A stretch of DNA of 64,000 nucleotides from Methanoculleus bourgensis MS2 (GCF_000304355.2 NC_018227.2:1426001-1490000); one strand, 5' to 3'. Positions 34,754 to 44,049 are shown, counted from the first letter of the stretch. A program made the numbers and translations. The notes: generated by a model from the sequence alone, not told the origin.

Positions 34754-35907
34754 CAGACCACCCGGGCGCCGTCCTCGATGAGGCCGACCACTGTCTTCCC
34801 CTCCTCTATGGTGACACCATTACCCACGATACAATTCTTAAATGTTGTGAAGGGTGCCGCACGAACCCCGTCGCCGAGGACTGCACCAAACTCCTCCTTA
34901 AGCACCCGCTCCCCGACCTCCATGAAACTCGCAGAGGGGTATGTCGTGGTGTGGTCGGCAAGGATGCACCCCTGACCGAAGACGGCGGAGACAATCCTGG
35001 AATGCGATCCTATGGTGACGTCGTCCATGATGATTGAGTCGGCGATGTAGGTGAAGGGTTCAAGCACCACCCGGTCACCGATGCTTGAGTCGGGCATGAT
35101 CACGGTGTTTGGGCCGATGTTACAGTCGCACCCGATGGTGACGGGGCCATAGATCACGGTGTTCGCGCCGACGGTCGTCCCGGCGCCGATACGCACCACC
35201 CCCCGGCGGATGGCGGACGCATCGACCTTCCCGCCGATCTCAGGGGTGATCCCCCTGAGCATCCGGCTGTTGAGTTTCAGGAGATCCCAGGGGTAGATGG
35301 CATCCTGCCAGTCGTCTGCCGGGATCGCGCGTATCCTCCGGCCCGATGCAATCATGGCGGAGAGGGCGTCGGGGATCTCGTTTGTCTGGAGGTAGGGAAA
35401 GATATCAGGCGTGAACGAGTAGATCCCGGTCGATACCGTGAATGTCGGGGCATCCTCGGGTTTCTCGATAATCTCACGAACGATGCCGTTTCTGATCACC
35501 ACGACACCGAAGTTCGAGGGACTCGGGTGCTCGGCCACAAGCATGGCGTTTCGTTCCTTCCTGATACGGGCGATCGATTCAGCGTTGATGTAGTTGTCGC
35601 CGGGAAGAACGAGGAAGTCTTCCGTGATCTCTGACTCAGCCGCCCGGAGGGCGTCAGCGGTCCCGAGCTGGCGTTCCTGGACAACGACCTGAACCGGGGC
35701 GTCGAGCTTGTTGAGGTACCTGATGACATGCTCTTTGCGGTATCCCACCACCACCACGATATCGCGGATCCCGTTCTCAAGCAGGGCATCAATGACGTAC
35801 TCGATGATCGGCCGGTTCGCGACCGGGATCATGGCTTTGGGCTTGCTCCGGGTGAGCGGCCGGAGACGGCTCCCTTCCCCTGCTGCTAAAATGACTGCCT
35901 GCATCAT
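34753..35907 (-). CDS. bifunctional sugar-1-phosphate nucleotidyltransferase/acetyltransferase
   Basis: A 384-residue GlmU-like protein. The nucleotidyltransferase domain starts VILAAGEGSRLRPLT, with KPKAMIPVANRPIIEY and the metal Asp in VLPGDNYINAESI. The C-terminal half is a left-handed beta-helix of hexapeptides (GAGTTVGANTVIYGPVTIG). It is one of two tandem paralogues; in archaea such proteins make UDP-GlcNAc or dTDP-glucose-type precursors. The start is either of two adjacent ATGs (35907 or 35904). Confidence 0.92.
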   Translation of the reverse strand: MMQAVILAAGEGSRLRPLTRSKPKAMIPVANRPIIEYVIDALLENGIRDIVVVVGYRKEHVIRYLNKLDAPVQVVVQERQLGTADALRAAESEITEDFLVLPGDNYINAESIARIRKERNAMLVAEHPSPSNFGVVVIRNGIVREIIEKPEDAPTFTVSTGIYSFTPDIFPYLQTNEIPDALSAMIASGRRIRAIPADDWQDAIYPWDLLKLNSRMLRGITPEIGGKVDASAIRRGVVRIGAGTTVGANTVIYGPVTIGCDCNIGPNTVIMPDSSIGDRVVLEPFTYIADSIIMDDVTIGSHSRIVSAVFGQGCILADHTTTYPSASFMEVGERVLKEEFGAVLGDGVRAAPFTTFKNCIVGNGVTIEEGKTVVGLIEDGARVV

Positions 35908-35908
35908 A

Positions 35909-37108
35909 TCACCTGATGATCGAACCGTCCTCGATGCATCCTTCCACGAGAGAGTGGGGGGCTACCCGGGTGTTGCTGCCGATGAGGCTCCCGACGTTGA
36001 CCGAGCAGTTGATCCCGAAGAGGACGTTATCACCGATGATGGCCCCGAACTTTCTCCTGCCGGTATTCTTCCCGCAGACCTTCACCGCTTCGTTGTCGTG
36101 CCTGAGGTTTGCGACCTTGGTCCCTGCCCCAAAGTTGCATCCGCTGCCCACGACGCTGTCGCCGACGTAGTTGAAGTGAGGGATGTTTGTGGAGGGCATG
36201 ACGATGGAGTTCTTGATCTCGGTCGCATGCCCGATGTGGCAGCCATCGCCGATTGCGGTCGAGCCCCTGATGTAGGCGTGGGGGCCGATGATGCAGTTCT
36301 CGCCGATGACACAGTGCCCCTCGATGTAGGTCCCGGCCCTGATCACGGTTCCTTTGCCGATGCTGACCGTATCAGGGATGGTGCATCCGCTCTCGATGAT
36401 GCCGTGCTGCTGGTGGTCCGGAGAGGAGAGGAGCGCCTCGTTTGCGTCGAGGAGATCCCATGGCTGCCCGACATCGAGCCAGTAGGCAAGTTTGTATGCG
36501 GTGAGCGTCCTCTTCCTGATATAGGATGCGAGTGCGTCGGTCAGCTCGTATTCACCGCGGCCGGATATTGTGATCCCCGCGAGAAGGTCGAAGATATCGG
36601 GGTCGAAGAGGTAGGCGCCCGCGTTGACCAGGGTGCTCTTCGGGTGTTCGGACTTCTCTTCAAGACCGGTGATGCGGTCCTCCTCTACGGTCACCACGCC
36701 GTAGTCCTGCGGGTGGTCGGTCTCGTGAACCCCCATGCAGGGGGCATCCATCCGGCAGAGCCGCTCGATATCATCGCGCCGAAGAACCATATCCCCGTTG
36801 AGGAGGAGGAACCGGTCGTCGACCAGTCCTGCCGTCGCCCGGAGGGCGTCGCCGGTCCCGAGCTGGTGGCGCTGGGTCACGTAGGTGATATGCACGCCAA
36901 GATCGCTGCCGTCCCCGAAGTGGTTCCGGATCTCACGCTCATAGTAGCCGACGACAAAGACGAACACGGTGATCCCCGCATCCCTGGCCGCGAGGACCAG
37001 GTGTTCCATCATCGGGCGGTTGGCGATGGGAAGCATCACCTTCGGACGCCGGGCGGTCAGGGGGCGCATCCGTTTCCCCTCTCCTGCTGCCAGTACGACA
37101 CACTGCAT
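35909..37108 (-). CDS. GlmU-like N-acetylglucosamine-1-phosphate uridyltransferase
   Basis: A 399-residue protein with the same two-domain plan: VVLAAGEGKRMRPLT, KVMLPIANRPMMEHL and FLLLNGDMVLRRD, then a beta-helix with GKGTVIRAGTYIEGH and the acetyl-CoA region NVGSLIGSNTRVAPHS. It is probably the true archaeal GlmU, because the beta-helix includes RHDNEAVKV as in glucosamine-1-phosphate acetyltransferases. ATG 37108 is chosen since GGAG sits 8 bases upstream; GTG 37117 is possible. It follows GlmM. Confidence 0.92.
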   Translation of the reverse strand: MQCVVLAAGEGKRMRPLTARRPKVMLPIANRPMMEHLVLAARDAGITVFVFVVGYYEREIRNHFGDGSDLGVHITYVTQRHQLGTGDALRATAGLVDDRFLLLNGDMVLRRDDIERLCRMDAPCMGVHETDHPQDYGVVTVEEDRITGLEEKSEHPKSTLVNAGAYLFDPDIFDLLAGITISGRGEYELTDALASYIRKRTLTAYKLAYWLDVGQPWDLLDANEALLSSPDHQQHGIIESGCTIPDTVSIGKGTVIRAGTYIEGHCVIGENCIIGPHAYIRGSTAIGDGCHIGHATEIKNSIVMPSTNIPHFNYVGDSVVGSGCNFGAGTKVANLRHDNEAVKVCGKNTGRRKFGAIIGDNVLFGINCSVNVGSLIGSNTRVAPHSLVEGCIEDGSIIR

Positions 37109-37119
37109 ACTATTCACTC

Positions 37120-38382
37120 CTATTGGGCACCTGAAGCATGTTTCGCTCTCCCGAGAACAGTACGCCCTGCATCAAGCATCTCCTTTGCTTTTGCAGGCGT
37201 CTTTCCCTCGGCCGTGATCCGGATCTTCGGTTCGGTGCCGCTTGCCCGGATCAGGTACCAGCCGTCGTCGTCGCCAAAGCGGACGCCGTGCGTCGGTTCA
37301 TCGGCCCCCATCGCTGCCATGACATCACCGGGAGAAGTGATCCGGTACGACTCCCGGAGGAGGGTGTACCGGGGCATCCGGTCCAGTTCTTCGGCGATCG
37401 ACCACTCTGAGGCGATCTCGCAGAGCAGGGCCGCGGCGTAGACCCCGTCCGGACAGTAGGAGTGCCCGGGGAAGATCCAGCTCCCCGACGCCTCCCCGCC
37501 GAAATCCCCCCAGGAGAGGAGTTCTTCGGAGACGAAACTGTCGCCGACCGGCGTGCGGCGGACCTCTGCAACCTCCTCGATCGCCATCGAGGCATCGACT
37601 GTGGTGACAACGCGCTTCCGGTCGAGGTATTTCGCAAACAGCATGAGGAGATGGTCGCCGTCGATGTAGCGCCCCCGTTCGTCGAACGCCATCATCCGGT
37701 CGGCGTCGCCGTCGTGAACCACTGCACACGCGGCCCCCCGCTTCCGCACGATCTCCCCGATGTAGGGGAGGTTTGCCTCAAGCGGTTCAGAAGGGCGGGA
37801 AAACCGGCCGGAGACGTTGCAGTTCAGCCCGATGATGGTCGCCCCCGCCCCTGCAAGGAGGTCAGGGGTGATGACGCTGCCTGCACCGTTGCCGCAGTCG
37901 AGCACGACCGTGACTGGTCGGGAGAGGCTGACCTTATCAAGGATCGCCTCACGGTGTGCGGCAACCGCGTCGACCGGAGATGCGCAACCCTGCTCGTCCC
38001 AGCGTACCCAATGGGACTTCGTGAGCGCATCCTCGATTGCCGCCTGCTGCCGGCGGGTGAACGCCGACCCGTCGGGGTTGAGCAGTTTCACACCGTTGTA
38101 GGATTCGGGGTTATGCGAGGCGGTGATCATGCATCCTGCGTCTGCATCCCGCGTCGCGTAAGCGACCGTCGGTGTGGGCGCGATACCGCAGGTCCGGACG
38201 GTTGCACCGGCCGAGACCATACCGGCGATAACACAATGCTCCAGCAGTTCGCTGGTCGTACGGGTATCCCTGCCCACGACGACGTGCGGTGCGCCGTCTG
38301 CAGCGGCTGCTCCTACCTGGAGCGCCAGATCGACGAGGCCCGGGTCAAACTCCCGCCTGATCCCGGAAGAGCCGAATAGCAT
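37120..38382 (-). CDS. glmM: phosphoglucosamine mutase GlmM
   Basis: A 420-residue phosphohexomutase that turns glucosamine 6-phosphate into the 1-phosphate. The catalytic serine loop is MITASHNPESYNG, the metal loop DGDADRMMAFDERG, and the sugar loop GGEASGSWIFPGH; RASGTEPKIRI binds phosphate. ATG 38382, with GGAG before it, gives the normal N-terminus MLFGSSGIRREF. GlmM, GlmU-like and GlmS together give the complete route to UDP-GlcNAc for the N-glycan. Confidence 0.95.
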   Translation of the reverse strand: MLFGSSGIRREFDPGLVDLALQVGAAAADGAPHVVVGRDTRTTSELLEHCVIAGMVSAGATVRTCGIAPTPTVAYATRDADAGCMITASHNPESYNGVKLLNPDGSAFTRRQQAAIEDALTKSHWVRWDEQGCASPVDAVAAHREAILDKVSLSRPVTVVLDCGNGAGSVITPDLLAGAGATIIGLNCNVSGRFSRPSEPLEANLPYIGEIVRKRGAACAVVHDGDADRMMAFDERGRYIDGDHLLMLFAKYLDRKRVVTTVDASMAIEEVAEVRRTPVGDSFVSEELLSWGDFGGEASGSWIFPGHSYCPDGVYAAALLCEIASEWSIAEELDRMPRYTLLRESYRITSPGDVMAAMGADEPTHGVRFGDDDGWYLIRASGTEPKIRITAEGKTPAKAKEMLDAGRTVLGRAKHASGAQ

Positions 38383-38442
38383 ACTCCCATATAGCCCTTC
38401 TTCTCTAAAAAAACCACATGATGCCCGTGGGGCCACAGGCAT

Positions 38443-38627
38443 ACCGGATTAAAATAGTTGGGTGGCCATTTCTCATGGGGTAGTGAAGGCTGACCCCTTT
38501 TTGGGACCTGATCCCGTGAAAAAAACTAACCAAGCCATCGTTTCGGAAGCATACCTGCATCATCGAATGCGTATACGAAAAGGCTCCTGAAGCATTTTGG
38601 ATCTACCCCACCAGTCACTGAGGTGTT
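38443..38627 (+). ncRNA. IS110 left non-coding end, candidate bridge RNA
   Basis: The 185 bases before the IS110 transposase encode no protein. Stem-forming sequences are present: GGGGT (38477-38481) with ACCCC (38493-38497), and GGGACCTGATCCC at 38503-38515. IS110 elements of the IS621 type carry a bridge RNA of about 180 bases in this position, which guides recombination. The right end has only 20 bases before the next gene, so the left end is the only place for it. Ends of the RNA are not defined. Confidence 0.45.
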
Positions 38628-39911
38628 ATGAAGGAACTAACCAAGGTGTGTGGAATCGATGTCCATAAGATGTTTCTCCAGGTTTGCATTCTCTCGCGAT
38701 CTGGAGAATACTCCCAGCACCGTTTCCACAACACTCCTCATGGGATTCTCGCACTAAAAGACCTTGTGCTTGCTGAAGGGTGTGAGGTCGTTGCCATGGA
38801 ATCGACCGGGATCTACTGGTATCGCCTCTTTCTGGAACTCGAGTCAGATATCCGGACGATCGTTGCCAACGCGCGCCAGATCAAGAGTATCCCGGGGCGC
38901 AAGACGGACATGAATGATGCCCGATGGATTGCCGAGCTCGCTCTCCACGGGTTGATCCGGCCTTCCCGGATCTTTCCCCGGCGCGATCGTGAGTTCCGGG
39001 ATCTGACCCGCAACCGGGAAACACTGGTGAGAACCCGGACAACCATCAAGAACCGGATTCATAAGATCCTGGATAGTGCCGGTATCCGCCTGAACGTAGC
39101 GCTGAAAGACATCTTCGGGAAATCGGGTCGTCACTTGCTCGCCGGCATCGCTGAGCAGAAGGATCTGGAGGCCACCCTCGCGACTATCCCCTCACCCCTG
39201 ATTCTCCGCCGTGCTGATCAACTCCGAGAGATCCTCCAGGATAGCCCTCTCTCTCCTACCCAGCTGCATCTCCTCACGACCCAGTTGCACCTGCTTGAGG
39301 AGATTGAGGAGAAGATCGCTCATCTGGATGAGCTGATCCTTGCCTCACTCGAGGATTCCCAGATGGAGGCACTCCCGATTTGTACCTCGGTGCCGGGGAT
39401 CAGCATCACTGCGGCGACAACTATTCTCGCAGAACTGGGTGATGTCCGGGACTTCTCATCTGCGGATCGTCTGGTTTCCTGGGCGGGACTGGCACCATCA
39501 GTCTATCAATCTGCCGATACCCTGGTGTGTGGCAAGATCACAAAACAGGGGTCAAAGAGTCTCCGCTGGATCCTGGTGCAGGTGGCCCAGGCGGCAAGTC
39601 GGACTACGGATACCGTCTTCTCCCGCTTCTTCCGGCGTATCGCCTTCCGAAGGGGGCGGAATAAGGCAATTGTCGCTCTTGCCCGGAAGATCCTCACTAT
39701 CCTCTGGCATCTCCTGGTGAACCGAGAACTCTACGTCGAACCGGGTGTCCAGAGAGTGCGGAAACTCCCGGCACGCGCCACCTTGTCGAAGATCTCGATC
39801 GATGATGCGACCGAGATCCTGTTGAACGCGGGGTACCGAATTTACTCGCCCGAGAGCCAGAAGTCGGCCGGCAAGGGGGTGGGGGCAAAGAGGGCCACCC
39901 ATCCCCTTTAA
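38628..39911 (+). mobile_element. IS110-family transposase
   Basis: A 427-residue recombinase. The RuvC-like domain has the DEDD set Asp11 (GIDVHK), Glu58 (MESTGIYW), Asp94 and Asp97 (KTDMNDA). The C-terminal Tnp domain, about 255-345, includes VPGISITAATTILAELGD and SWAGLAPS, carrying the serine used with the RuvC site. The gene is full length and unbroken. ATACGAAA occurs outside both ends (38573-38580 and 39919-39926) and may mark element boundaries or the target core. The insertion lies between glmM and the DUF364 gene. Confidence 0.93.
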
Positions 39912-39931
39912 CATTTTCATACGAAAGGTAT

Positions 39932-40537
39932 TCATCGCCCGTAGGGGCACCAGTGCTCAAGGTTCATGAGACCGCAGACCCCGGCGGTCGACGGCCCGAG
40001 AAAGATCATCTGTTTCTTCCCCAGGTATTCGTCGATGCAGGCGACCCCTTTGTCTGAGGTCATGCCGTCTCCGGCAACCAGGAAGAGGTCGGCTGCTTCC
40101 GGTGAGTCAACAACCTGGCGCCCGAGGGCGCGTTCAAGCACCGGCATCGGGCCGATGAGGTAAATACGCTTCCCTGCAACCTCGCGGGAGAGTTCCTCAA
40201 GGCAGGGTGCGTAATGGTCAGGGGTGCATGACTGGAGTTTCCGTGTCAGGCAGAGGAACGCCGAGACGGCGTTGATGATCACGCTTGCCGCCCCACGCTG
40301 TTTCTGGTCTTTGAGCGGCGCACCGTACATGAAGGAAATCCGGGTGTTGGCCCGGACCGGCTCATTTGTGATGAACTGTCCGCTCTTCCCGCCGAAGTGC
40401 CCTTCCATGCAGACCCCTTTCGGATACTGGCAGACATCTGCGTCGTAGTTCACGCCCAGGGTTACGATACCATGCTCGCACCCGCTGTCTTCCAGGGTCT
40501 TCTCAAGTTTCGCGATTGCATCGTGTAGAAAACTCAT
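39932..40537 (-). CDS. DUF364-like Rossmann protein
   Basis: A 201-residue protein. The C-terminal half resembles DUF364, a putative metal-chelation Rossmann domain (RIYLIGPMPVLERALG, ADLFLVAGDGM, MIFLGPSTAGVCGL). The N-terminal half has CQYPKGVC with GHFGGKSGQF. Its stop codon lies 20 bases from the IS110 stop, so the element may have inserted at its 3' end; the ending LEHWCPYGR could be native or altered. Its start overlaps the cyclase stop (TAATG). Function is unknown. Confidence 0.7.
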   Translation of the reverse strand: MSFLHDAIAKLEKTLEDSGCEHGIVTLGVNYDADVCQYPKGVCMEGHFGGKSGQFITNEPVRANTRISFMYGAPLKDQKQRGAASVIINAVSAFLCLTRKLQSCTPDHYAPCLEELSREVAGKRIYLIGPMPVLERALGRQVVDSPEAADLFLVAGDGMTSDKGVACIDEYLGKKQMIFLGPSTAGVCGLMNLEHWCPYGR

Positions 40538-41148
40538 TATCTCTCCTCCTGTTTACAGAGTACCGCCCGTACGGGCGACCCGTCCAGACCTTTGAGCCGC
40601 AGTGGCAGCGCCACCATACAATACTCTCCTTCCGGCACGGCAGAGAGGTCAAGCAGTTCGAGGATGACCGTCCCATGCCCGAGCAGCAGGCGGTGGACCG
40701 AACCGTCACCTTGATAGGCTTCTATCGACGGAGCATCCGTCCCGAGACAGGTGATCCCGGCATCCGCGACGAGTCGTGCCGCCCCCGGGGAGAGCGCCGG
40801 GTACCCGGGCTCAAACTCCTGCCGCTCCGAAAACCAGGTCTTCAGGAGGAGCGTCCGGGTGCCGGCCAGCCGGCCGGTGAGGCGGTCGGGACCGATGATC
40901 CCTTCTGCGTCGCTGCAGTCAAGCACCCGTGCCGGTCCGGCGAGCACCCCGGACGGGATCTGGTCGACCGTCAGCCCGCCCTCGATGTAGTGCGACGGGG
41001 CGTCGATGTGCGTCCCGGTGTGGCTCCCGAGGGTCATCTCGGTCACGCGGTACTGCCCGGTATCGATCTCGTGGAACCGGGGCCTGATGTCACCGGGGTA
41101 GAGCACGGCATCTTCGGAGAGGTCGCGGGTGATGTCGTAGACCTTCAC
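40537..41148 (-). CDS. cyclase-family (kynurenine formamidase-like) hydrolase
   Basis: A 203-residue metal-dependent hydrolase of the cyclase/KynB family. The metal-binding HTGTHIDAPSHY is intact, and TDAPSIE and GHGTVILELLDL are typical later motifs. No other tryptophan-degradation gene is near, so the substrate may be another amide or lactone. GTG 41148 overlaps the Pcm stop as GTGA; the frame further upstream lies inside pcm and is not used. Confidence 0.87.
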   Translation of the reverse strand: MKVYDITRDLSEDAVLYPGDIRPRFHEIDTGQYRVTEMTLGSHTGTHIDAPSHYIEGGLTVDQIPSGVLAGPARVLDCSDAEGIIGPDRLTGRLAGTRTLLLKTWFSERQEFEPGYPALSPGAARLVADAGITCLGTDAPSIEAYQGDGSVHRLLLGHGTVILELLDLSAVPEGEYCMVALPLRLKGLDGSPVRAVLCKQEER

Positions 41149-41822
41149 GAGGAATCCTCCCCCCTCCACCCAAACTGCCCAATCAGCGGCACGAAACAGA
41201 CGCCGCCGAGCGGGATGCTCTCCACCCTGCCTTTGCGTTTGACGAGTTTGATGAGGTCCTGGCATTCACGCGGCCCTACCGGGGCGATTAATCGCCCGCC
41301 TTCCGCCAGCTGGTCGATCAGGGGCTGTGGGATTCCGGGCGATGCCGCCGTGACGATGATGGCGTCGTACGGCGCTTCCGGCGAGTACCCCTCTGTGCCG
41401 TCGCCGACGACCACCTGGACGCCGGTGACCCCCGCCCGGGCGAGGTTCTTGTGTGCCTGGTCGGCGAGGCTCGCGAGGCGTTCGATGGAGATGACCGAGC
41501 CTGCGAGTTCGGCCAGGAGGGCCGCCTGGTAGCCGCTGCCGGTCCCAACCTCGAGCACCCGGTCCTCCGGCTGAAGTTCGAGCTGTTCGGTCATGACGGC
41601 GACGATGTAAGGCTGGGAGATGGTCTGCCCCTCCCCGATGGGGAGCGGCCGGTCCTCGTAGGCAGCACGCTCAAAGCCCTTCGGCACGAAGAGGTGGCGC
41701 GGGACCTTCCGCATCGCGGCAAGCACTCGTTCATCCCTGACCCCCCGGGCCCGGACCTGGAACTCCACCATCTCCTCGCGTTCTCTCGTGAAGCGATCGG
41801 TCCCCGTCATGTCATCTCGCAT
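41145..41822 (-). CDS. pcm: [20 protein letters not shown] O-methyltransferase
   Basis: A 225-residue SAM-dependent repair enzyme for isoaspartyl residues in aged proteins. Marks are MRKVPRHLFVP, the substrate loop PLPIGEGQTISQPYIVA, the SAM motif VLEVGTGSGYQAAL, and VVGDGTEGY. The ATG shares a base with the SufB stop (TGATG), so it is coupled to the Fe-S assembly genes. Confidence 0.95.
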   Translation of the reverse strand: MRDDMTGTDRFTREREEMVEFQVRARGVRDERVLAAMRKVPRHLFVPKGFERAAYEDRPLPIGEGQTISQPYIVAVMTEQLELQPEDRVLEVGTGSGYQAALLAELAGSVISIERLASLADQAHKNLARAGVTGVQVVVGDGTEGYSPEAPYDAIIVTAASPGIPQPLIDQLAEGGRLIAPVGPRECQDLIKLVKRKGRVESIPLGGVCFVPLIGQFGWRGEDSS

Positions 41823-42913
41823 CAGAACCCGGATTCTGCTTTATCGATTGCGGCATCGATCTGTTTCTGCAGGACTGCAGGCAGACCACTGATCTTTACA
41901 TCCAGGAACCCACGTATGATGGTTGCGGTGGCCTCCTCCTCAGAGAGGCCCCGGGCCATGAGGTACTCGATCTCGTGGCGGGCGATCTTCCCGACCGCGG
42001 CCTCGTGGGAGAGTTCGGTGCCGGTCAGCGTTCCTTCGATCTCGGGGATAGCGTGGATGGTGCCGTCTTTTAAGATCAGACCCTTGCACTCGATATGCCC
42101 CCGGGTGTTCTCCTTCTCACCAAGGATGTGCCCCCGGGATATGACGGTGCCGCCGGTGGTGATGGCCCGGGTGATGAGTTCGGTGCTCGTGTGCTCGGCG
42201 GCAAGGATGGTCCGGGAACCAAGGTCGAGGAGCGACCCCGGCGTTGCGACGACGATGCTCGAGAACCGGGCTACGGCGTTCTTCCCGACAAGGCGTGCCG
42301 TCGGGTACATGTTGACCTGATTGACCGGCTGCATGCAGATGTAGTTCGAGAGGAAGGTGCCGTCCTCTTCGACGATGGTAGCGCTTCGCGGGAAGACGCT
42401 GATCCCCGGGTTCCAGTTGTGGATCATCGTGGACGTGACCTTGGCACCTTTGCCGACGTAGATCTCGGTCACCCCGATGTGCGCACCGTGTTCTTTCTGC
42501 CAGGAACTGGCGCACCCGGAGATGATGTGGATCTCAGACCCCTCCCTTGCGATGAAGATGTTGTGGACGTGCTGCACCGGCTCCTCGCGGAGGAAGAGAC
42601 AGGCCTGGAGCGGCATGGCAACCTTTGCTCCTTCATGGGCGATGACGACGAGGCCCTGCGGTTCTTTCTGCTTTGCCACGAACTGGGTGTACTTGTCCTT
42701 ATCCTTCGGGACCGCGTTCCAGTAGTAGTCCTTCACCCAGTCGTACTTCTCAAGGGCGGCCTTGATGGGGAGCATCTCGATCCCCTCGGCCCCGCAGGTG
42801 GTCTGCACCACCTTCTGGTCGATCTGGAAGAAACTTCCGCAACGGTTCTGCATCCCGACTTCAAGACCGGTCAGGGCGAGACGTTCCCGGTCCTCCTGCG
42901 AGAGGTGCTCCAT
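41822..42913 (-). CDS. sufB: SufB/SufD-type Fe-S scaffold
   Basis: A 363-residue beta-helical SufBD protein. Together with SufC it assembles Fe-S clusters. Visible are AHEGAKVAMPLQACLF, the core HNIFIAREGSEIHIISGC, and the C-terminal ELSHEAAVGKIARHEIEYLMARGL with the conserved His and Glu. Starts: ATG 42913, 5 bases after the SufC stop, gives MEHLSQEDRE and is my choice; GTG 42943 inside sufC is the alternative. Archaea commonly have only this one SufBD with SufC. Confidence 0.92.
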   Translation of the reverse strand: MEHLSQEDRERLALTGLEVGMQNRCGSFFQIDQKVVQTTCGAEGIEMLPIKAALEKYDWVKDYYWNAVPKDKDKYTQFVAKQKEPQGLVVIAHEGAKVAMPLQACLFLREEPVQHVHNIFIAREGSEIHIISGCASSWQKEHGAHIGVTEIYVGKGAKVTSTMIHNWNPGISVFPRSATIVEEDGTFLSNYICMQPVNQVNMYPTARLVGKNAVARFSSIVVATPGSLLDLGSRTILAAEHTSTELITRAITTGGTVISRGHILGEKENTRGHIECKGLILKDGTIHAIPEIEGTLTGTELSHEAAVGKIARHEIEYLMARGLSEEEATATIIRGFLDVKISGLPAVLQKQIDAAIDKAESGF

Positions 42914-42918
42914 GTCAG

Positions 42919-43650
42919 TTATATCTGTTTGCAACGCAGACACTCCCCGTATCCTTTTTCTTTGACCACGCGCAGAATCTCGCGGGGGTTTCCGTGACAC
43001 CGTATCTGGCCGCCTATCATCACATGGCCCTGGTCGGCCTCGAGGTAATCGAGGATGTAGCCTGTGTGGGTGATGATCAGGCCGCTCCGGCGCCGGTTGA
43101 TGATATGGACATCTTTCTCGAGCAGGGCCGCGATCTCCTTCCCCATCAGGTTCATGTTCTCGAGGTCGACACCGCTCTCAGGTTCATCCAGCATGAGGAA
43201 GTCGGGCTGCTGGACCTTCAACTGCAGGACCTCGCTCCGCTTTATCTCACCACCGGAGAACCCCACGTTGATGTCCCGGGCAAGAAAGTGTTCCATGTTG
43301 ACCGACTGCGCCAGCGCCTCTATCGCGCCTTCCCCCATGTGGGATGTGGCTGCGAGCAGCTTCCCGAGTTTCAGCCCTGATATTGCAGGCGGGTGCTGAA
43401 ACATCATGCCTATCCCGAGATGGGCCCGCTCGTGAATTGGCATGTAGGTGATCTCCTTCCCTTTAAAAACAATAGACCCGGATGTAATCGTATAGCCGCC
43501 AAATCCCATGATGGCCTTGAGCAGCGTGCTCTTTCCCGATCCGTTCGGGCCCATCAGGACATGAGTCTCCCCCTGCCCGATGTGGAGGTTGATATCGTGG
43601 AGCACTTCGGTGTCATCCACGCTCACGTGTAAATCACTGATATCCAGCAT
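42919..43650 (-). CDS. sufC: SufC ATPase
   Basis: A 243-residue ABC-type ATPase. Walker A is GPNGSGKST, the Q-loop is MMFQHPP, the signature is FSGGEIKR, Walker B is FLMLDEPESGVD, and the switch His is in LIITHTG. It powers the SufB scaffold. GGAGTG precedes the ATG by a few bases and TATA-like sequence lies in 43660-43690, so the sufC-sufB-pcm-cyclase-DUF364 operon starts here. Confidence 0.95.
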   Translation of the reverse strand: MLDISDLHVSVDDTEVLHDINLHIGQGETHVLMGPNGSGKSTLLKAIMGFGGYTITSGSIVFKGKEITYMPIHERAHLGIGMMFQHPPAISGLKLGKLLAATSHMGEGAIEALAQSVNMEHFLARDINVGFSGGEIKRSEVLQLKVQQPDFLMLDEPESGVDLENMNLMGKEIAALLEKDVHIINRRRSGLIITHTGYILDYLEADQGHVMIGGQIRCHGNPREILRVVKEKGYGECLRCKQI

Positions 43651-43883
43651 ACGGCACTCCGTTATGTATATGTCGGGGGATACATTAACGCTTGTAAGAT
43701 AACACCTGTTCTTTCAGCAGGGAGGAAAGCGAAAGACGCCCAAAATCACTCATTACTTCAAACAGGCACTAAAAGGAGGCCTGATTGCCATAAGGGTGTC
43801 GTAAATTGGGTAGAATCCTGCCCCTTCACTTTCACCCCGCGCACGGCCTATGGTTAAATAGCGGCCTCACCCCGTTCTGATGT

Positions 43884-44021
43884 ATGGAAAGAACCGCATT
43901 CACCACGTTTGCCTGTCTCGTCGAGCGGGCCGCCCGTCACCCGACCATTGTTCGGCGGAACCAGATGCGTAAAGTGGCGTATACCAGCACCCGGGAGCCC
44001 GGGAACCGCATTTGCCCATGA
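43884..44021 (+). CDS. possible small or truncated protein
   Basis: A 45-codon frame starting MERTAFTTFACLVERAARHP. A TATA box with correct spacing (about 25 bases before the ATG) would give a leaderless mRNA. The N-terminal 25 residues look like a normal amphipathic helix, but the C-terminal part runs into non-conserved sequence, so this may be the surviving start of a longer, deleted gene. I cannot assign a family. Confidence 0.3.
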   Translation: MERTAFTTFACLVERAARHPTIVRRNQMRKVAYTSTREPGNRICP

Positions 44022-44049
44022 GACCGGAGGCTGGGGATCATTACCCCGC

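Noticed and set aside
35708-37441. A 577-codon plus-strand open frame
   Set aside because: It is antisense to two clear nucleotidyltransferase genes and glmM, has no family features, and follows from the GC-rich codon bias of the real genes.
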